64,000 nucleotides of DNA from contig NZ_CP102770.1 in NCBI RefSeq assembly GCF_038561935.1, forward strand, positions 496,001 to 560,000. Direction: 5' to 3'. This document shows, piece by piece, positions 17,384-24,796 of this stretch. Source of the DNA: Myxococcus stipitatus (GTDB lineage: Bacteria; Myxococcota; Myxococcia; Myxococcales; Myxococcaceae). The notes beneath the pieces were generated by a model. The model did not search any database, was not told the DNA's origin, and saw only the letters and a program-made list of their open reading frames with translations. Positions within the stretch are counted from its first letter, which is position 1; each line of letters starts with the position of its first letter. A program made the position numbers and the translations under genes.

Positions 17384-18172
17384 TCAGGACCGCAGCCCGG
17401 TGGGAGACACTCCCGCCAGCTCGCGGACCTCGCGGGTGAAGTGGGACTGGTCCGCGTAGCCGCACTCGAGGGCCACGGTGCTCAGGTCCAGTGTCCCCGC
17501 GCGCAAATGGGTCAGCGCCCGTTGGAATCGCAGGACGCGGGCGAGCAGCTTGGGCGCGACACCTGCTTCCTCGAGGATGTCCCGGTGCAAGGTGCGCTCG
17601 CTGACGCCCACGGTCCTCGCCAGTCGGGCCAGGGATATCCGGCCCGCGGACGACTGGAGGCAGTGCAGGGCGTGGGTCGTGCGGGCGCTCGGGAGGTGGA
17701 GGGGAGTGGCGTTGCGCCTCGAGAACTCATCTCGAAGCAGGGCCAGCGCCTGGGGCAGTGAGCGAGCCGATGCGAGCTGTTTCTGGAGGTGCAGGAACGC
17801 GGGCGCGCACTCCTCCACGCCGATGGAGAGGTTGCGCAGCTCCTTGGGGCTCACGCCCAGGAGCGCCAGGGCCCCCCCGGGCTTGAGCCGGATGCCGAGA
17901 CACGCCGAGCCTGGCTCGGGGGCCGTGAGCACGAAGCGCTCCATGGGGCCCACGACGGTGAGGCGAGGCTCGATGCCTTGGCCCACCGCGCGAGCCTCGG
18001 GGAAGCGGACGATGAGGTCGGTGCAGCCGTCGGGGAGGATTCGCTGGAGGAGGGGCGCGGTGCCCTCGCGACGCGGTGCCGCCACGAAACGCCAGAAGGC
18101 ATCCACGCGGTCCGCGAGGACGTTGGGGACTGGCAGCTCCGTGTACTCGCCCGAGGTCTCAGCGGCACTCAT
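17384..18172 (-). CDS. AraC-family regulator with DUF6597-like sensor
   Basis: A 262-aa protein whose C-terminal 100 residues contain the AraC double helix-turn-helix (ISLARLARTVGVSERTLHRD and LSTVALECGYADQSHFTREV, then ELAGVSPTGLRS). The N-terminal 130 residues (LQRILPDGCTDLIVRF, CLGIRLKPGGALALLGVS) match the sensor region common to DUF6597-type regulators. The ATG at 18172 lies only 4 bp from the inverted repeat at 18177, so this repeat could also act on this gene. Confidence 0.85.
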   Translation of the reverse strand: MSAAETSGEYTELPVPNVLADRVDAFWRFVAAPRREGTAPLLQRILPDGCTDLIVRFPEARAVGQGIEPRLTVVGPMERFVLTAPEPGSACLGIRLKPGGALALLGVSPKELRNLSIGVEECAPAFLHLQKQLASARSLPQALALLRDEFSRRNATPLHLPSARTTHALHCLQSSAGRISLARLARTVGVSERTLHRDILEEAGVAPKLLARVLRFQRALTHLRAGTLDLSTVALECGYADQSHFTREVRELAGVSPTGLRS

Positions 18173-18176
18173 CCCC

Positions 18177-18226
18177 TGTCAGGTGACAAATCCAGAGGCG
18201 TCTGTCCACGGCGAAAGGAGCGGTGA
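18177..18226 (+). promoter_or_regulatory. inverted repeat and 17-bp leader before array 2
   Basis: TGTCA (18177-18181) and TGACA (18184-18188) are separated by GG. After 21 bases comes GGCGAAAGGAGCGGTGA (18210-18226), identical over 17 bases to the leader of the first array. The repeat lies between the start codon of the AraC-type gene and the small ORF. Confidence 0.45.
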
Positions 18227-18233
18227 CCCACCG

Positions 18234-18392
18234 ATGGTGACTCCGATGAGCCCGATGAATCCCAAGCACATGCACGACACTGTCCGCGGCATCGATGTGC
18301 TGTTCGCGAATACCGAACGTGACACCGCTTCCGAGGATGATGAGCTGCTGGAGGGAATCGCTTCCTTCCGCGGCACCCCATCCGGACTTTGA
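18234..18392 (+). CDS. 52-aa conserved small protein, array 2
   Basis: The peptide starts MVTPMSPMNPKHMHDTVRGI and ends SFRGTPSGL. It shares SPMNP-x4-DTVRGIDxL with the 51-aa protein at 5755; codons for this core are nearly identical in DNA, while the C-terminal half differs and is acidic here (SEDDELLEG). The AAGGAG is 13 nt from this ATG; in-frame Met codons at 18246 or 18252 give shorter forms with poorer spacing. It lies between the conserved leader and a strong terminator, as in array 1. Function unknown. Confidence 0.62.
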   Translation: MVTPMSPMNPKHMHDTVRGIDVLFANTERDTASEDDELLEGIASFRGTPSGL

Positions 18393-18430
18393 GCCTGCAC
18401 GCCGCGTCGACTGACGTGGCGGTAGGGCTC

Positions 18431-18467
18431 GAGGCCGGGTTCCCCGAAGGGACCCGGCCTCTTTCTT
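18431..18467 (+). terminator. rho-independent terminator after small ORF 2
   Basis: GAGGCCGGGTTCC (18431-18443) pairs with GGGACCCGGCCTC (18449-18461) with one wobble, followed by TTTCTTT. It is placed exactly as in array 1, just before the tRNA. Confidence 0.8.
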
Positions 18468-18475
18468 TCCCCTCT

Positions 18476-18548
18476 GCCTCGTTCGTCTATCGGCGAAGGA
18501 CACCGCACCCTCACTGCGGAAAGACGGGTTCGACTCCCGTACGGGGTA
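18476..18548 (+). tRNA. tRNA-Glu(CTC), island attachment site
   Basis: Acceptor GCCTCGT pairs with ACGGGGT (two wobbles) and is followed by A. The D arm TCGTCTATCGGCGAAGGAC and anticodon stem CCGCA/TGCGG with loop CCCTCAC match tRNA-Glu, anticodon CTC; C replaces T33. The last 25 bases lie in a 27-bp direct repeat that recurs at 33572-33598, so the 3' end present here was supplied by the island. The copy beyond the island (ACGAGGT) pairs better with this 5' strand. Confidence 0.75.
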
Positions 18549-18550
18549 CT
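18524..18550 (+). repeat. attL core of the genomic island
   Basis: ACGGGTTCGACTCCCGTACG then GGGTACT. It is repeated in direct orientation at 33572-33598 with one mismatch (G to A at base 21). It covers the T arm and 3' acceptor strand of tRNA-Glu, the classic target of tyrosine integrases. Confidence 0.85.
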
Positions 18551-18609
18551 AAGGGAAGCCCAGCAATCTCAACGGGTTGCTGGGCATTCTCTTTTCTGCT
18601 GACCCTCCA

Positions 18610-18635
18610 TGTGCCCTCAGTGTGCCCCTCCGGCG
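18610..18635 (+). repeat. candidate integrase arm-type sites, left end
   Basis: TGTGCCCTC and AGTGTGCCCCTCCGGCGT lie just inside the left end. AGTGTGCCCCTCC-A-GCGT recurs at about 33439-33456 with an inverted copy GGGGGCACAC at about 33463-33472. Repeats of this type near both ends are expected for arm-binding sites of a lambda-like integrase. Confidence 0.4.
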
Positions 18636-19780
18636 TCGCTGTATCGCGCGCCGTCGGATTGATGAGGCGCGGGGCGGTCAAGCAACTGCACCGCGCTCTC
18701 CCGAGCTTCTGGCGCGAGGTGGGCGTACCGCATCGTCATTTCGATGGTGACGTGACCCATCAACTCCTGGATGACCTTCAAGGGGACTCCGCGCATGGCG
18801 AGGTGGCTGCCATAGGTATGGCGTAGGTCGTGCCATGTGATGCACCCACGCTCACGGGTGATTCCCGCCCGGCGTACCGCAAGCGAGAGCCGGTGCTCGG
18901 TCATGCTGGCGGTGAGAGGCTCGCCGTCCGGCTGGCAAAACACGTAGGGCCCGCACAGATGCCGGTGTTTCTTGAGTGCCTCCACGACCGACCCGGGCAG
19001 ATCCACTGTTCGCTCTCGGCCGCTCTTGGGCAACCCCGTCGCTCCCTGCCAGATGGAGCGCTGAACCGTGAGCTTGCCGCGCCGCAAATCCAGGTCGCCC
19101 CACTGGAGCCCAATCAACTCCCCATGGCGAAGCCCCGTCTTGAGCGCCAACAGAATCAACGTGCGCCAGTTCGGCTCGGCGGCGTTGAGCAGGCGTTCCG
19201 CTTCCTCGAAGGTAAGGAAGTCGAAAGCGGGCTTCTTCGTCTTGAAGAGTTTGACGCGAGGGACGTGTTCGAGCACGCCCTGTTCATGTGCCAGTGCGAG
19301 CAACTTGTGCAGCACGGTCAGAACGTTGTTGATGGACTTGAGACTGAGGAGCTTCACCGCCGAGTTCCGGCGTTTGCGGAGGGCTCTCTCGGTGGGGGCT
19401 GGCTTTCGTCCGGGGATACCTGCTGGCTTCTTCCGCATCGCGGCCTTGAAGTCTTCGATCTCCGCCGGTCCGATGGCTACAAGGGCCATGTCCCCGAATG
19501 CTGGGGTCAGGTGGTCATCCAGAATCTGCCGCTTGGTGACGACGCTGGAGTATTTGTTGTTGTTCTCGCTGTACGTCATGAAGCGCGGGACGAACTTCGC
19601 CAACGTGAGTGGCGCTTCTTCCCCCTTCTTCTCTTGCTCCTTCTCCTTTCCGAAGGTGCCAGTCAGAAGCGCGTGGCGGACCTGACGCTCGTACTCTTCC
19701 GCGCCGCGACGGGTGTTCAGCGGAGACGCCTTGCGGATGCGTTCCACTCGCCCGTCGGGGTGCTGGTACTTCACGTCCAC
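18617..19780 (-). CDS. tyrosine recombinase (integrase) with in-frame TGA upstream
   Basis: A phage-type integrase. A SAM-like core-binding domain (VVTKRQILDDHLTPAFGDMA) is followed by the catalytic domain with R in KTGLRHGELIGLQW, K in PKSGRERTVDLPG, HxxR in HDLRHTYGSHLAMRG, then LMGHVTIEMTMRYAHL with the second His and the Tyr nucleophile. A better start exists at ATG 19840, which overlaps the excisionase stop (ATGA) and encodes MSVRLRKWKTKENKVQEA, but codon 19 is TGA (19784-19786). The frame then continues WVDVKYQHPDGR. Translation today may restart at GTG 19780. The catalytic part is intact. Confidence 0.85.
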   Translation of the reverse strand: MDVKYQHPDGRVERIRKASPLNTRRGAEEYERQVRHALLTGTFGKEKEQEKKGEEAPLTLAKFVPRFMTYSENNNKYSSVVTKRQILDDHLTPAFGDMALVAIGPAEIEDFKAAMRKKPAGIPGRKPAPTERALRKRRNSAVKLLSLKSINNVLTVLHKLLALAHEQGVLEHVPRVKLFKTKKPAFDFLTFEEAERLLNAAEPNWRTLILLALKTGLRHGELIGLQWGDLDLRRGKLTVQRSIWQGATGLPKSGRERTVDLPGSVVEALKKHRHLCGPYVFCQPDGEPLTASMTEHRLSLAVRRAGITRERGCITWHDLRHTYGSHLAMRGVPLKVIQELMGHVTIEMTMRYAHLAPEARESAVQLLDRPAPHQSDGARYSDAGGAH

Positions 19781-19836
19781 CCATCACGCCTCCTGCACCT
19801 TGTTCTCCTTCGTCTTCCACTTCCGCAGTCTGACGC

Positions 19837-20061
19837 TCATGACTTCTCTCCGAGCGCAGGACCGCTGTTACCCGACTGCCACTCTACCAGGGCGACTCGG
19901 CGGATACGGAGCACTCTTCCGAGGCGCATGACTCCAGGCACCTGCCCGAGCCGGATGGCCTCATAGAGCGTCTTCCGGTTCACGCGCAGGAGCGCGGCGG
20001 CTTCTTCCACGGTGAGGAAGTCAGATCCCCCAAGGGAGCTGTAGGGTGGGCATGAGTTCAT
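19837..20061 (-). CDS. excisionase-type HTH protein
   Basis: A 74-aa protein with the HTH_17 fold: DFLTVEEAAALLRVNRKTLY then EAIRLGQVPGVMRLGRVLRI. It binds DNA and, next to an integrase, probably directs excision (Xis/AlpA-like). Its ATG shares one base with the stop of the helicase gene (TGATG), and its own stop overlaps the original ATG of the integrase (ATGA). The three genes therefore form one coupled operon. Confidence 0.85.
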   Translation of the reverse strand: MNSCPPYSSLGGSDFLTVEEAAALLRVNRKTLYEAIRLGQVPGVMRLGRVLRIRRVALVEWQSGNSGPALGEKS

Positions 20062-21641
20062 CAGGAAGGCTCGGTTTGGAAAGGCTGGTGACGCACGAAG
20101 GGAGTCGCACTGGATGGGCCGTGAGCGGATGGTTCCCTTAGTGGGGTGAGGGGAACGACCTTCGAGCCTTCGTGGGCTGGCGCGTCGCCACCTGTCGCGT
20201 GCCACGGAGGGAGCCAGCCCCGAGACTTGCTGTCGCGTTGCTCAACCCAGCCCGCCGCCTTCAACGAGTTCAGGAACGTCCGCTTCTGGGGAGGATGCTT
20301 CTGGCCGACAACCTTGCAGAACCCCACGATTGCCGCGAAGAGGGCATCGTTCACGAACGCTTTGGTCTTGCCGACTCGGGGACCCGGAGGGGCATGCCAG
20401 GTCGAGGCGGCGTGAGGCACCAGCATTGCCCAATCGCGAATCTGATGGTCTGGGTCGGGGCTCTCACCGAGTTCTCGTAGGAACTGCTCCGTTACAGGCG
20501 CGCTGAGCTGCTGAAGCTCCACGCGAGATTCGTTCTCGTGTGGGCGGCGGACTCGTCGGAGGTCCACCTCGCGGGTGTTCATCTCGTAGGCGAAGGCGGC
20601 TACTTGCCGCATGAATTCCAGGGTGAAGGTGTCATCCGAGCCCGGAGCATGGAGAGCTTCCAGGAAGTCTCGGTGAGTCATTCCCAGGTTGGTGTGGTGG
20701 TACTCGGCAGGCTTCGTCTTGTTGTGGAAGACGGTCCAACGCCGGTCGCTCTCCTCAAGCTCGATGGGCTTGGTGCGGTTGGTCGCCGCGAGGAGCGCGA
20801 CGCGATTGACCGCGAGGGTCCGGGCAACGCCCTTGTTCTCCAGGAACACCTCGCTATCGGTGATGGTCGCCTTGAGCCCATCGCCCAGCGACCCACCGCG
20901 CTTGTGGTTGTCGAGCAGCTCATTCGCGAAGACCAACAGCTTCGTGGCGTAGTGGTGGTTATAGGGCTTGGCGAGGTCTGCCTCCCCAATCTGCACGCAG
21001 TTCGCTGGGCCGAGCAGGTGCGCGACGATGCGATAGAGCACGTTCTTCCCGGTGCCCGGCGGGCCTTGAAGCAGGACGGCGGTTCCGGGCCTGGCGCCGG
21101 GGTTCTGCACCTTGAACGCAATCCAATTCAGGAGCCAATCGAGCCCGGCTTCATCCTCCGCGAGCCAGAGAAGGACGCGTCGCACGTCGGGCCATTCCCC
21201 CGGCGTAGGGGTGAGCGTTGGCGCCTCCCAGGTGTTGACCGCGAACGTCTCGTCCTCGCGCAGCAACAGCTCCGGCGCGTTGGGGCGGCATTCGAGCCCC
21301 ATCACTCCGATGCACAGCTTCGGCACGTCGGGCGATATGGCCAGGGGGCTGGCTCCTCGGGGCCATGTGTCGCGAGAGGGCAGGAGGCCCCGAAGCATCA
21401 GGTAGTCCTCTGCTGCCTTCTGGGTGAGGAGGTCCGAATTGAAGGAGTGTCCACCGGGCCTGCGCGCGAGGTAGCGCTCCAGGGGGACGACCTTCACCAG
21501 AGGAGTCTTCGCCACGTCGGCGCGCGCCGCTTCGTAGTCGGCAACCGATGTGACCTCGGTTTCAGGAGGGCAGTTCGGAGTCACTGGGCGCTCCCGCTTC
21601 GGTGGTTCGACGTGGCCACGAGCAAGCGAGTCCGGCGCCAT
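20061..21641 (-). CDS. SF3 helicase / primase C-terminal protein (DUF5906-like)
   Basis: A 526-aa protein with a superfamily 3 helicase core: Walker A AVLLQGPPGTGKNVLYRIVA, Walker B KLLVFANEL and sensor VALLAATNRTKPIELEESDR. An N-terminal wHTH/zinc-free region and a C-terminal helical domain surround it. Phage, plasmid and satellite elements use such proteins to unwind their origin. It overlaps the primase-like gene by 61 bp, so the two are likely one replication module. The exact 5' start among several possible ones is uncertain. Confidence 0.8.
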   Translation of the reverse strand: MAPDSLARGHVEPPKRERPVTPNCPPETEVTSVADYEAARADVAKTPLVKVVPLERYLARRPGGHSFNSDLLTQKAAEDYLMLRGLLPSRDTWPRGASPLAISPDVPKLCIGVMGLECRPNAPELLLREDETFAVNTWEAPTLTPTPGEWPDVRRVLLWLAEDEAGLDWLLNWIAFKVQNPGARPGTAVLLQGPPGTGKNVLYRIVAHLLGPANCVQIGEADLAKPYNHHYATKLLVFANELLDNHKRGGSLGDGLKATITDSEVFLENKGVARTLAVNRVALLAATNRTKPIELEESDRRWTVFHNKTKPAEYHHTNLGMTHRDFLEALHAPGSDDTFTLEFMRQVAAFAYEMNTREVDLRRVRRPHENESRVELQQLSAPVTEQFLRELGESPDPDHQIRDWAMLVPHAASTWHAPPGPRVGKTKAFVNDALFAAIVGFCKVVGQKHPPQKRTFLNSLKAAGWVEQRDSKSRGWLPPWHATGGDAPAHEGSKVVPLTPLREPSAHGPSSATPFVRHQPFQTEPS

Positions 21642-22696
21642 GCTGCCTGTTCAGCTTCCCGATTCGCCTTCTGCTGAAGGTCCCACTGCTGGAGCTTGGC
21701 GCGTGCGCCGTCCAATCCGCGGAGTGCTTCGCCCCAGACGTCGCGGGAGGGCTCCAGCTTGCCGAGCGCATCGAGTGAGCGCTGGGCGATGGCGAGAAGG
21801 CTCTCCGAGCTTTCATCGGGCGAGGCAACCCTGGCCAGCATCTCCGTCAGCCGGTTGATGCCCCCGTGGCGCTGACCATCGGCCATGAGGACTTCCCCCG
21901 CGTCCATCTGCGCGATGACCTGGCAGTAGCCCTTTCGCTTGAAGCGACTCAGTCGCTTGCGGATGACCTGGAGGTCCACGGAGGCGGCCCCAGTGACCTG
22001 CTGCGCGTTGGGACGCTCGACGTAGCGGGCAAACGGCTGGCGCAGAATGGGACCGAACATCGCTTCCACGTTGAGTGGCTGACCTCGGTGATGCTCGGGG
22101 GTGGGGCGAGGACTGGCGTTCGCGGGGTTCCAGCTCGGGAGGTAGTAGAGCCGCGCCACGTCCTTGCAGGAGGCATCCGCCTTCAACGCGGCGGTGGCTT
22201 GCGCGGCGAGGCCCAAGAACTCCATGAGGCGTGGCCAGAGGCGGTCAGCCCACCGGCTGGGTGACCCGACGGGCACGGGTTCGCTGAATGGCAATGCGAC
22301 GCGGTAGCGGATGGGCTTGACGGGGTTCCCGTAGGAGTGGGTCGGGTACGTGATGAACCAGAGGCCACGCTGGCGCAGGCTCGCGAGCCACGAATCCAGC
22401 GCGGACTGTTCCTCGCAGTCGAAGTCCACGACAGCCAAGCTGACGTGAGAGAAGTTCGCATTGCGCCGGTAGGGCGTAGGGGTGGGGAGACCGGCCTTGC
22501 CTTCGTAGAGACCATCCGCGCGAGGTGGAGAGGGCTTCGCGGGGATGACGGCGTGACCGTCCTTCTCCGTGCGAAGCGCCGGGTCCATTGCGTCCTCGAA
22601 GAACTCCGACATGAGGTCATCAATGGACGAGAACTCCATGACGGAGAGCTGGTCCGAGTCATAGCGCGAGGGGGTAATGCAGAGCGTCCAGGTCAT
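21581..22696 (-). CDS. AEP-like primase / replication protein
   Basis: A 371-aa protein starting MTWTLCITPSRYDSDQLSVM. The pattern VSLAVVDFDCEEQSALDSWL (acidic DxD-like pair), GLWFITYPTHSYGNPVKPIR, YRVALPFSEPV and ARLYYLPSWNP matches archaeo-eukaryotic primase-polymerase proteins found beside SF3 helicases in mobile elements. It would synthesise primers for element replication. A possible link to the iteron-like region 120 bp upstream fits this role. Family placement is by motif only. Confidence 0.65.
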   Translation of the reverse strand: MTWTLCITPSRYDSDQLSVMEFSSIDDLMSEFFEDAMDPALRTEKDGHAVIPAKPSPPRADGLYEGKAGLPTPTPYRRNANFSHVSLAVVDFDCEEQSALDSWLASLRQRGLWFITYPTHSYGNPVKPIRYRVALPFSEPVPVGSPSRWADRLWPRLMEFLGLAAQATAALKADASCKDVARLYYLPSWNPANASPRPTPEHHRGQPLNVEAMFGPILRQPFARYVERPNAQQVTGAASVDLQVIRKRLSRFKRKGYCQVIAQMDAGEVLMADGQRHGGINRLTEMLARVASPDESSESLLAIAQRSLDALGKLEPSRDVWGEALRGLDGARAKLQQWDLQQKANREAEQAAWRRTRLLVATSNHRSGSAQ

Positions 22697-22813
22697 GGGA
22701 ACAAGTCCAGGGGGGCTCGATGGAGGCACGGCAACGGCGCGGTGTTGTTCGGGAGCGGCGGCGCAGGGGGGCTTCGTGGCTGACTGAGGCAGGCGATGAA
22801 TCTCGGGCGCTTT

Positions 22814-22989
22814 CGTGACGGAATGACGGACGCGTGTTGGGTCCGTCACAGCTCCGTCATGGCCATTTCTCCTCTGAAAGCCCCCCTCTTCATGACGGAA
22901 TGACGGAGTCCTCTCACTCCTAAGAAGAAGAGAGAGAAGAGAGAGCAGGGACCACTGTCCGTCAGTCATTCCGTCATGACCGTGACGGG
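22814..22989. repeat. iteron-like repeats, candidate origin or operator
   Basis: GTGACGGAATGACGGA (22815-22830) and CATGACGGAATGACGGA (22891-22907) are direct repeats. TCCGTCAGTCATTCCGTCATG (22958-22978) is an inverted relative, and shorter TCCGTCA copies lie at 22842 and 22853. A purine-rich run (22921-22950) separates them. It sits between the wHTH gene and the primase gene, where an element's replication origin or operator would be. Confidence 0.5.
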
Positions 22990-23007
22990 GCAGGGGGCAT
23001 CGCGCGC

Positions 23008-23244
23008 TCATGCGGCCCTCGCGGCAAGGCTGTAGGCCCGAGGCACCGCGCCACGAGCGCCGGGCGTGTACCTCGCTGACTCGCGCACCACGCCAGCCAG
23101 CATGAGGGCCGCGAGGCAACGGCGGATGGCCTGCTCTCCCGCTCCGAGCGCGCCGCACAGCTCCTTCACGGTGAGCCCTTGGGACGCGGCGTGGGTGAGA
23201 GCGGCGACGACGTGGGGGCGGTACTGCTCAACCTGTTCAAGCAT
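23008..23244 (-). CDS. small winged-helix regulator
   Basis: A 78-aa protein: MLEQVEQYRPHVVAALTHAA, then LTVKELCGALGAGEQAIRRC and LAALMLAGVVRESARYT, the spacing of a winged helix-turn-helix ending in a beta wing. GGAG lies 9 nt before the ATG. First gene of the replication operon; it may bind the repeats just downstream. Confidence 0.65.
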   Translation of the reverse strand: MLEQVEQYRPHVVAALTHAASQGLTVKELCGALGAGEQAIRRCLAALMLAGVVRESARYTPGARGAVPRAYSLAARAA

Positions 23245-23339
23245 GCGTTGGTCTCCTCTAACTTCCTTAATGGGGACGCTTTCTGCGACTGGCTCCGCTG
23301 GGTCTTCTTTGGCCGCGACTGGCGGTGTGCTGACCTCAA

Positions 23340-23545
23340 GTAAATGGGTGCGGTTTCCGCGAGTGGCTCACGCGACGAATTTCCCAAGCCATTTCCGGTC
23401 ACGGCTGATGGTGCCCAGCCCCTAATAGATGGTGCGGTTTCCGAGAGTGGCTCACGCGACGAATTGCCCAAGCCATTTCGGCTACGTCCGACGGTGCCCA
23501 GCCACTGATAGATGGTGCGGTTTCCGCGAGTGGTTCAGGGTGGCC
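23340..23545. repeat. 84-bp tandem repeat, about 2.4 copies
   Basis: GGTGCGGTTTCCGNGAGTGG begins units at 23347, 23431 and 23514, with periods of 84 and 83 bp. The shared body reads CTCACGCGACGAATT, then CCCAAGCCATTTC and GGTGCCCAGCC. It lies in the 600-bp gap between the wHTH gene and the DUF2381 gene; otherwise I see nothing convincing in that gap. Confidence 0.7.
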
Positions 23546-23840
23546 CCCCCGGTTCGGATTTCCGATGGGTGGCCCCTCAACACCTTGCTTGGCGGTTGTA
23601 GACGCTGAGAAAACTCAGTGGAAAAACGTGCGCCCCGAGGAGGGAAAGGTTCAGGCCAAGAGGTGTGGTCCTGAATGAATGAATCCCCATCGGCTCCACG
23701 CCTTGCCGTGGAACTCGACACGAGGAGCGTCGGGGTTTTGATAGGCGCGGGGCATGGGTTCAGAGAAAAACCCCTGCCCCTTTGTGCCTGGCCAATCGGA
23801 GAGCGACTGGAAGTCGTGGGCTTCCTGGTACGGTTCCGCC

Positions 23841-24785
23841 ATGCCCTTTGGAAGTCCCCTGCGCGCGCTCCAGTCGCTTGCCCGACTTGCCCTGCCCCTC
23901 GTGCTGCTGACGGGGTTCTCGGCCATGGCACAGTCCCAGGAGGTCCCCCGCGCGCGTGAGATGAAGCGGCGCCGGGTGTCGCTCTCGGTCGCCACCGCAG
24001 ACAAGCCCGTGGAGCTGCACGTTGCTCCGGACTACCTCACGGCCCTGGAGTTCGACTCGCCTGTGGACCGGAACGCGGTGGCGCTAGAGGACTCGGGGGG
24101 CAGACTCGCGCTGTTCGAGGTCAACGCGCGAAGCATCGTGCTCAAGCCCGCGACGGACCTGGGGCCTGGACGCGGCGTGGAGCTGACCGTTCCCTTCACT
24201 GATGGCGCGGTCCCCTCTCGTGTCGTGTTCTCGCTCGTCACGCACCCTTCCGACGTGGACGCGCAGGTGGTGGTGTCGCGCCTCCCTCGTACCGCAGACT
24301 CGATCCAGGCCGAACTGGATGAGGTGCGCGCCTCCTGTGCGACCAAGGATGCCGAGTTGGAGGCGCTCCGTGCTCGCACCGCGGCGAGCGGCCCGGCCGG
24401 GATGATCTTCGCGGGCCTCCTGGACAAGCTCGGCGTCAAGGCTGGTGAGCCGGAGCGACTGCTGTCCCAGGGGGGAGGACACGTGGTCTCTCGGGATGTC
24501 GTGACGTATCGCGCAAGTACGTGGGGAGCTGTCGCCCTCCGAGTTCTCAACACTGGCTCTCAACCCTGGATGCCTGTGGAGGCGCGGCTCTCCGTGGTCG
24601 CGAGCGGCGAGCGCATCAACGTGCTCGCGGTGCGCATGAGGGAGCCTCGGATCGAACCGGGGGGAGCGGCCCTCGTGGTGATGGAGACTGGGGCGCCCAA
24701 CTGGCCCGAGGGGGCGATCCTCCGCTTGGAACTGCGCGACAGTGAGGGCGGTCGGCGCCTTCTCATTCCTCGCTTTGCATTCTAG
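23841..24785 (+). CDS. DUF2381 (TIGR02268) family exported protein
   Basis: A 314-aa protein with signal peptide LARLALPLVLLTGFSAMAQS. The mature part matches the myxobacterial DUF2381 paralogues: LHVAPDYLTALEFDSPVD, GRGVELTVPFTDGAVPSRVV, SLVTHPSDVDAQVVVSR, a short coiled coil (IQAELDEVRASCATKDAELE) and a C-terminal beta domain. Members are typically encoded just before a Ser/Thr kinase, as here (11 bp). The role is unknown; they are periplasmic or outer-membrane associated. The start at 23841 places the signal peptide correctly. Confidence 0.8.
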   Translation: MPFGSPLRALQSLARLALPLVLLTGFSAMAQSQEVPRAREMKRRRVSLSVATADKPVELHVAPDYLTALEFDSPVDRNAVALEDSGGRLALFEVNARSIVLKPATDLGPGRGVELTVPFTDGAVPSRVVFSLVTHPSDVDAQVVVSRLPRTADSIQAELDEVRASCATKDAELEALRARTAASGPAGMIFAGLLDKLGVKAGEPERLLSQGGGHVVSRDVVTYRASTWGAVALRVLNTGSQPWMPVEARLSVVASGERINVLAVRMREPRIEPGGAALVVMETGAPNWPEGAILRLELRDSEGGRRLLIPRFAF

Positions 24786-24796
24786 AACCGCTTTCC

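Noticed and set aside
23166-23471. A minus-strand ORF with a repeated GNSSREPL peptide
   Set aside because: The repeat comes from the 84-bp DNA tandem repeat; there is no RBS or family signal.
23520-23600. GGTTCAGGGTGGCC stretch as an IS end
   Set aside because: It loosely recalls ends of IS21-type elements, but there is no partner inverted repeat, target duplication or transposase.
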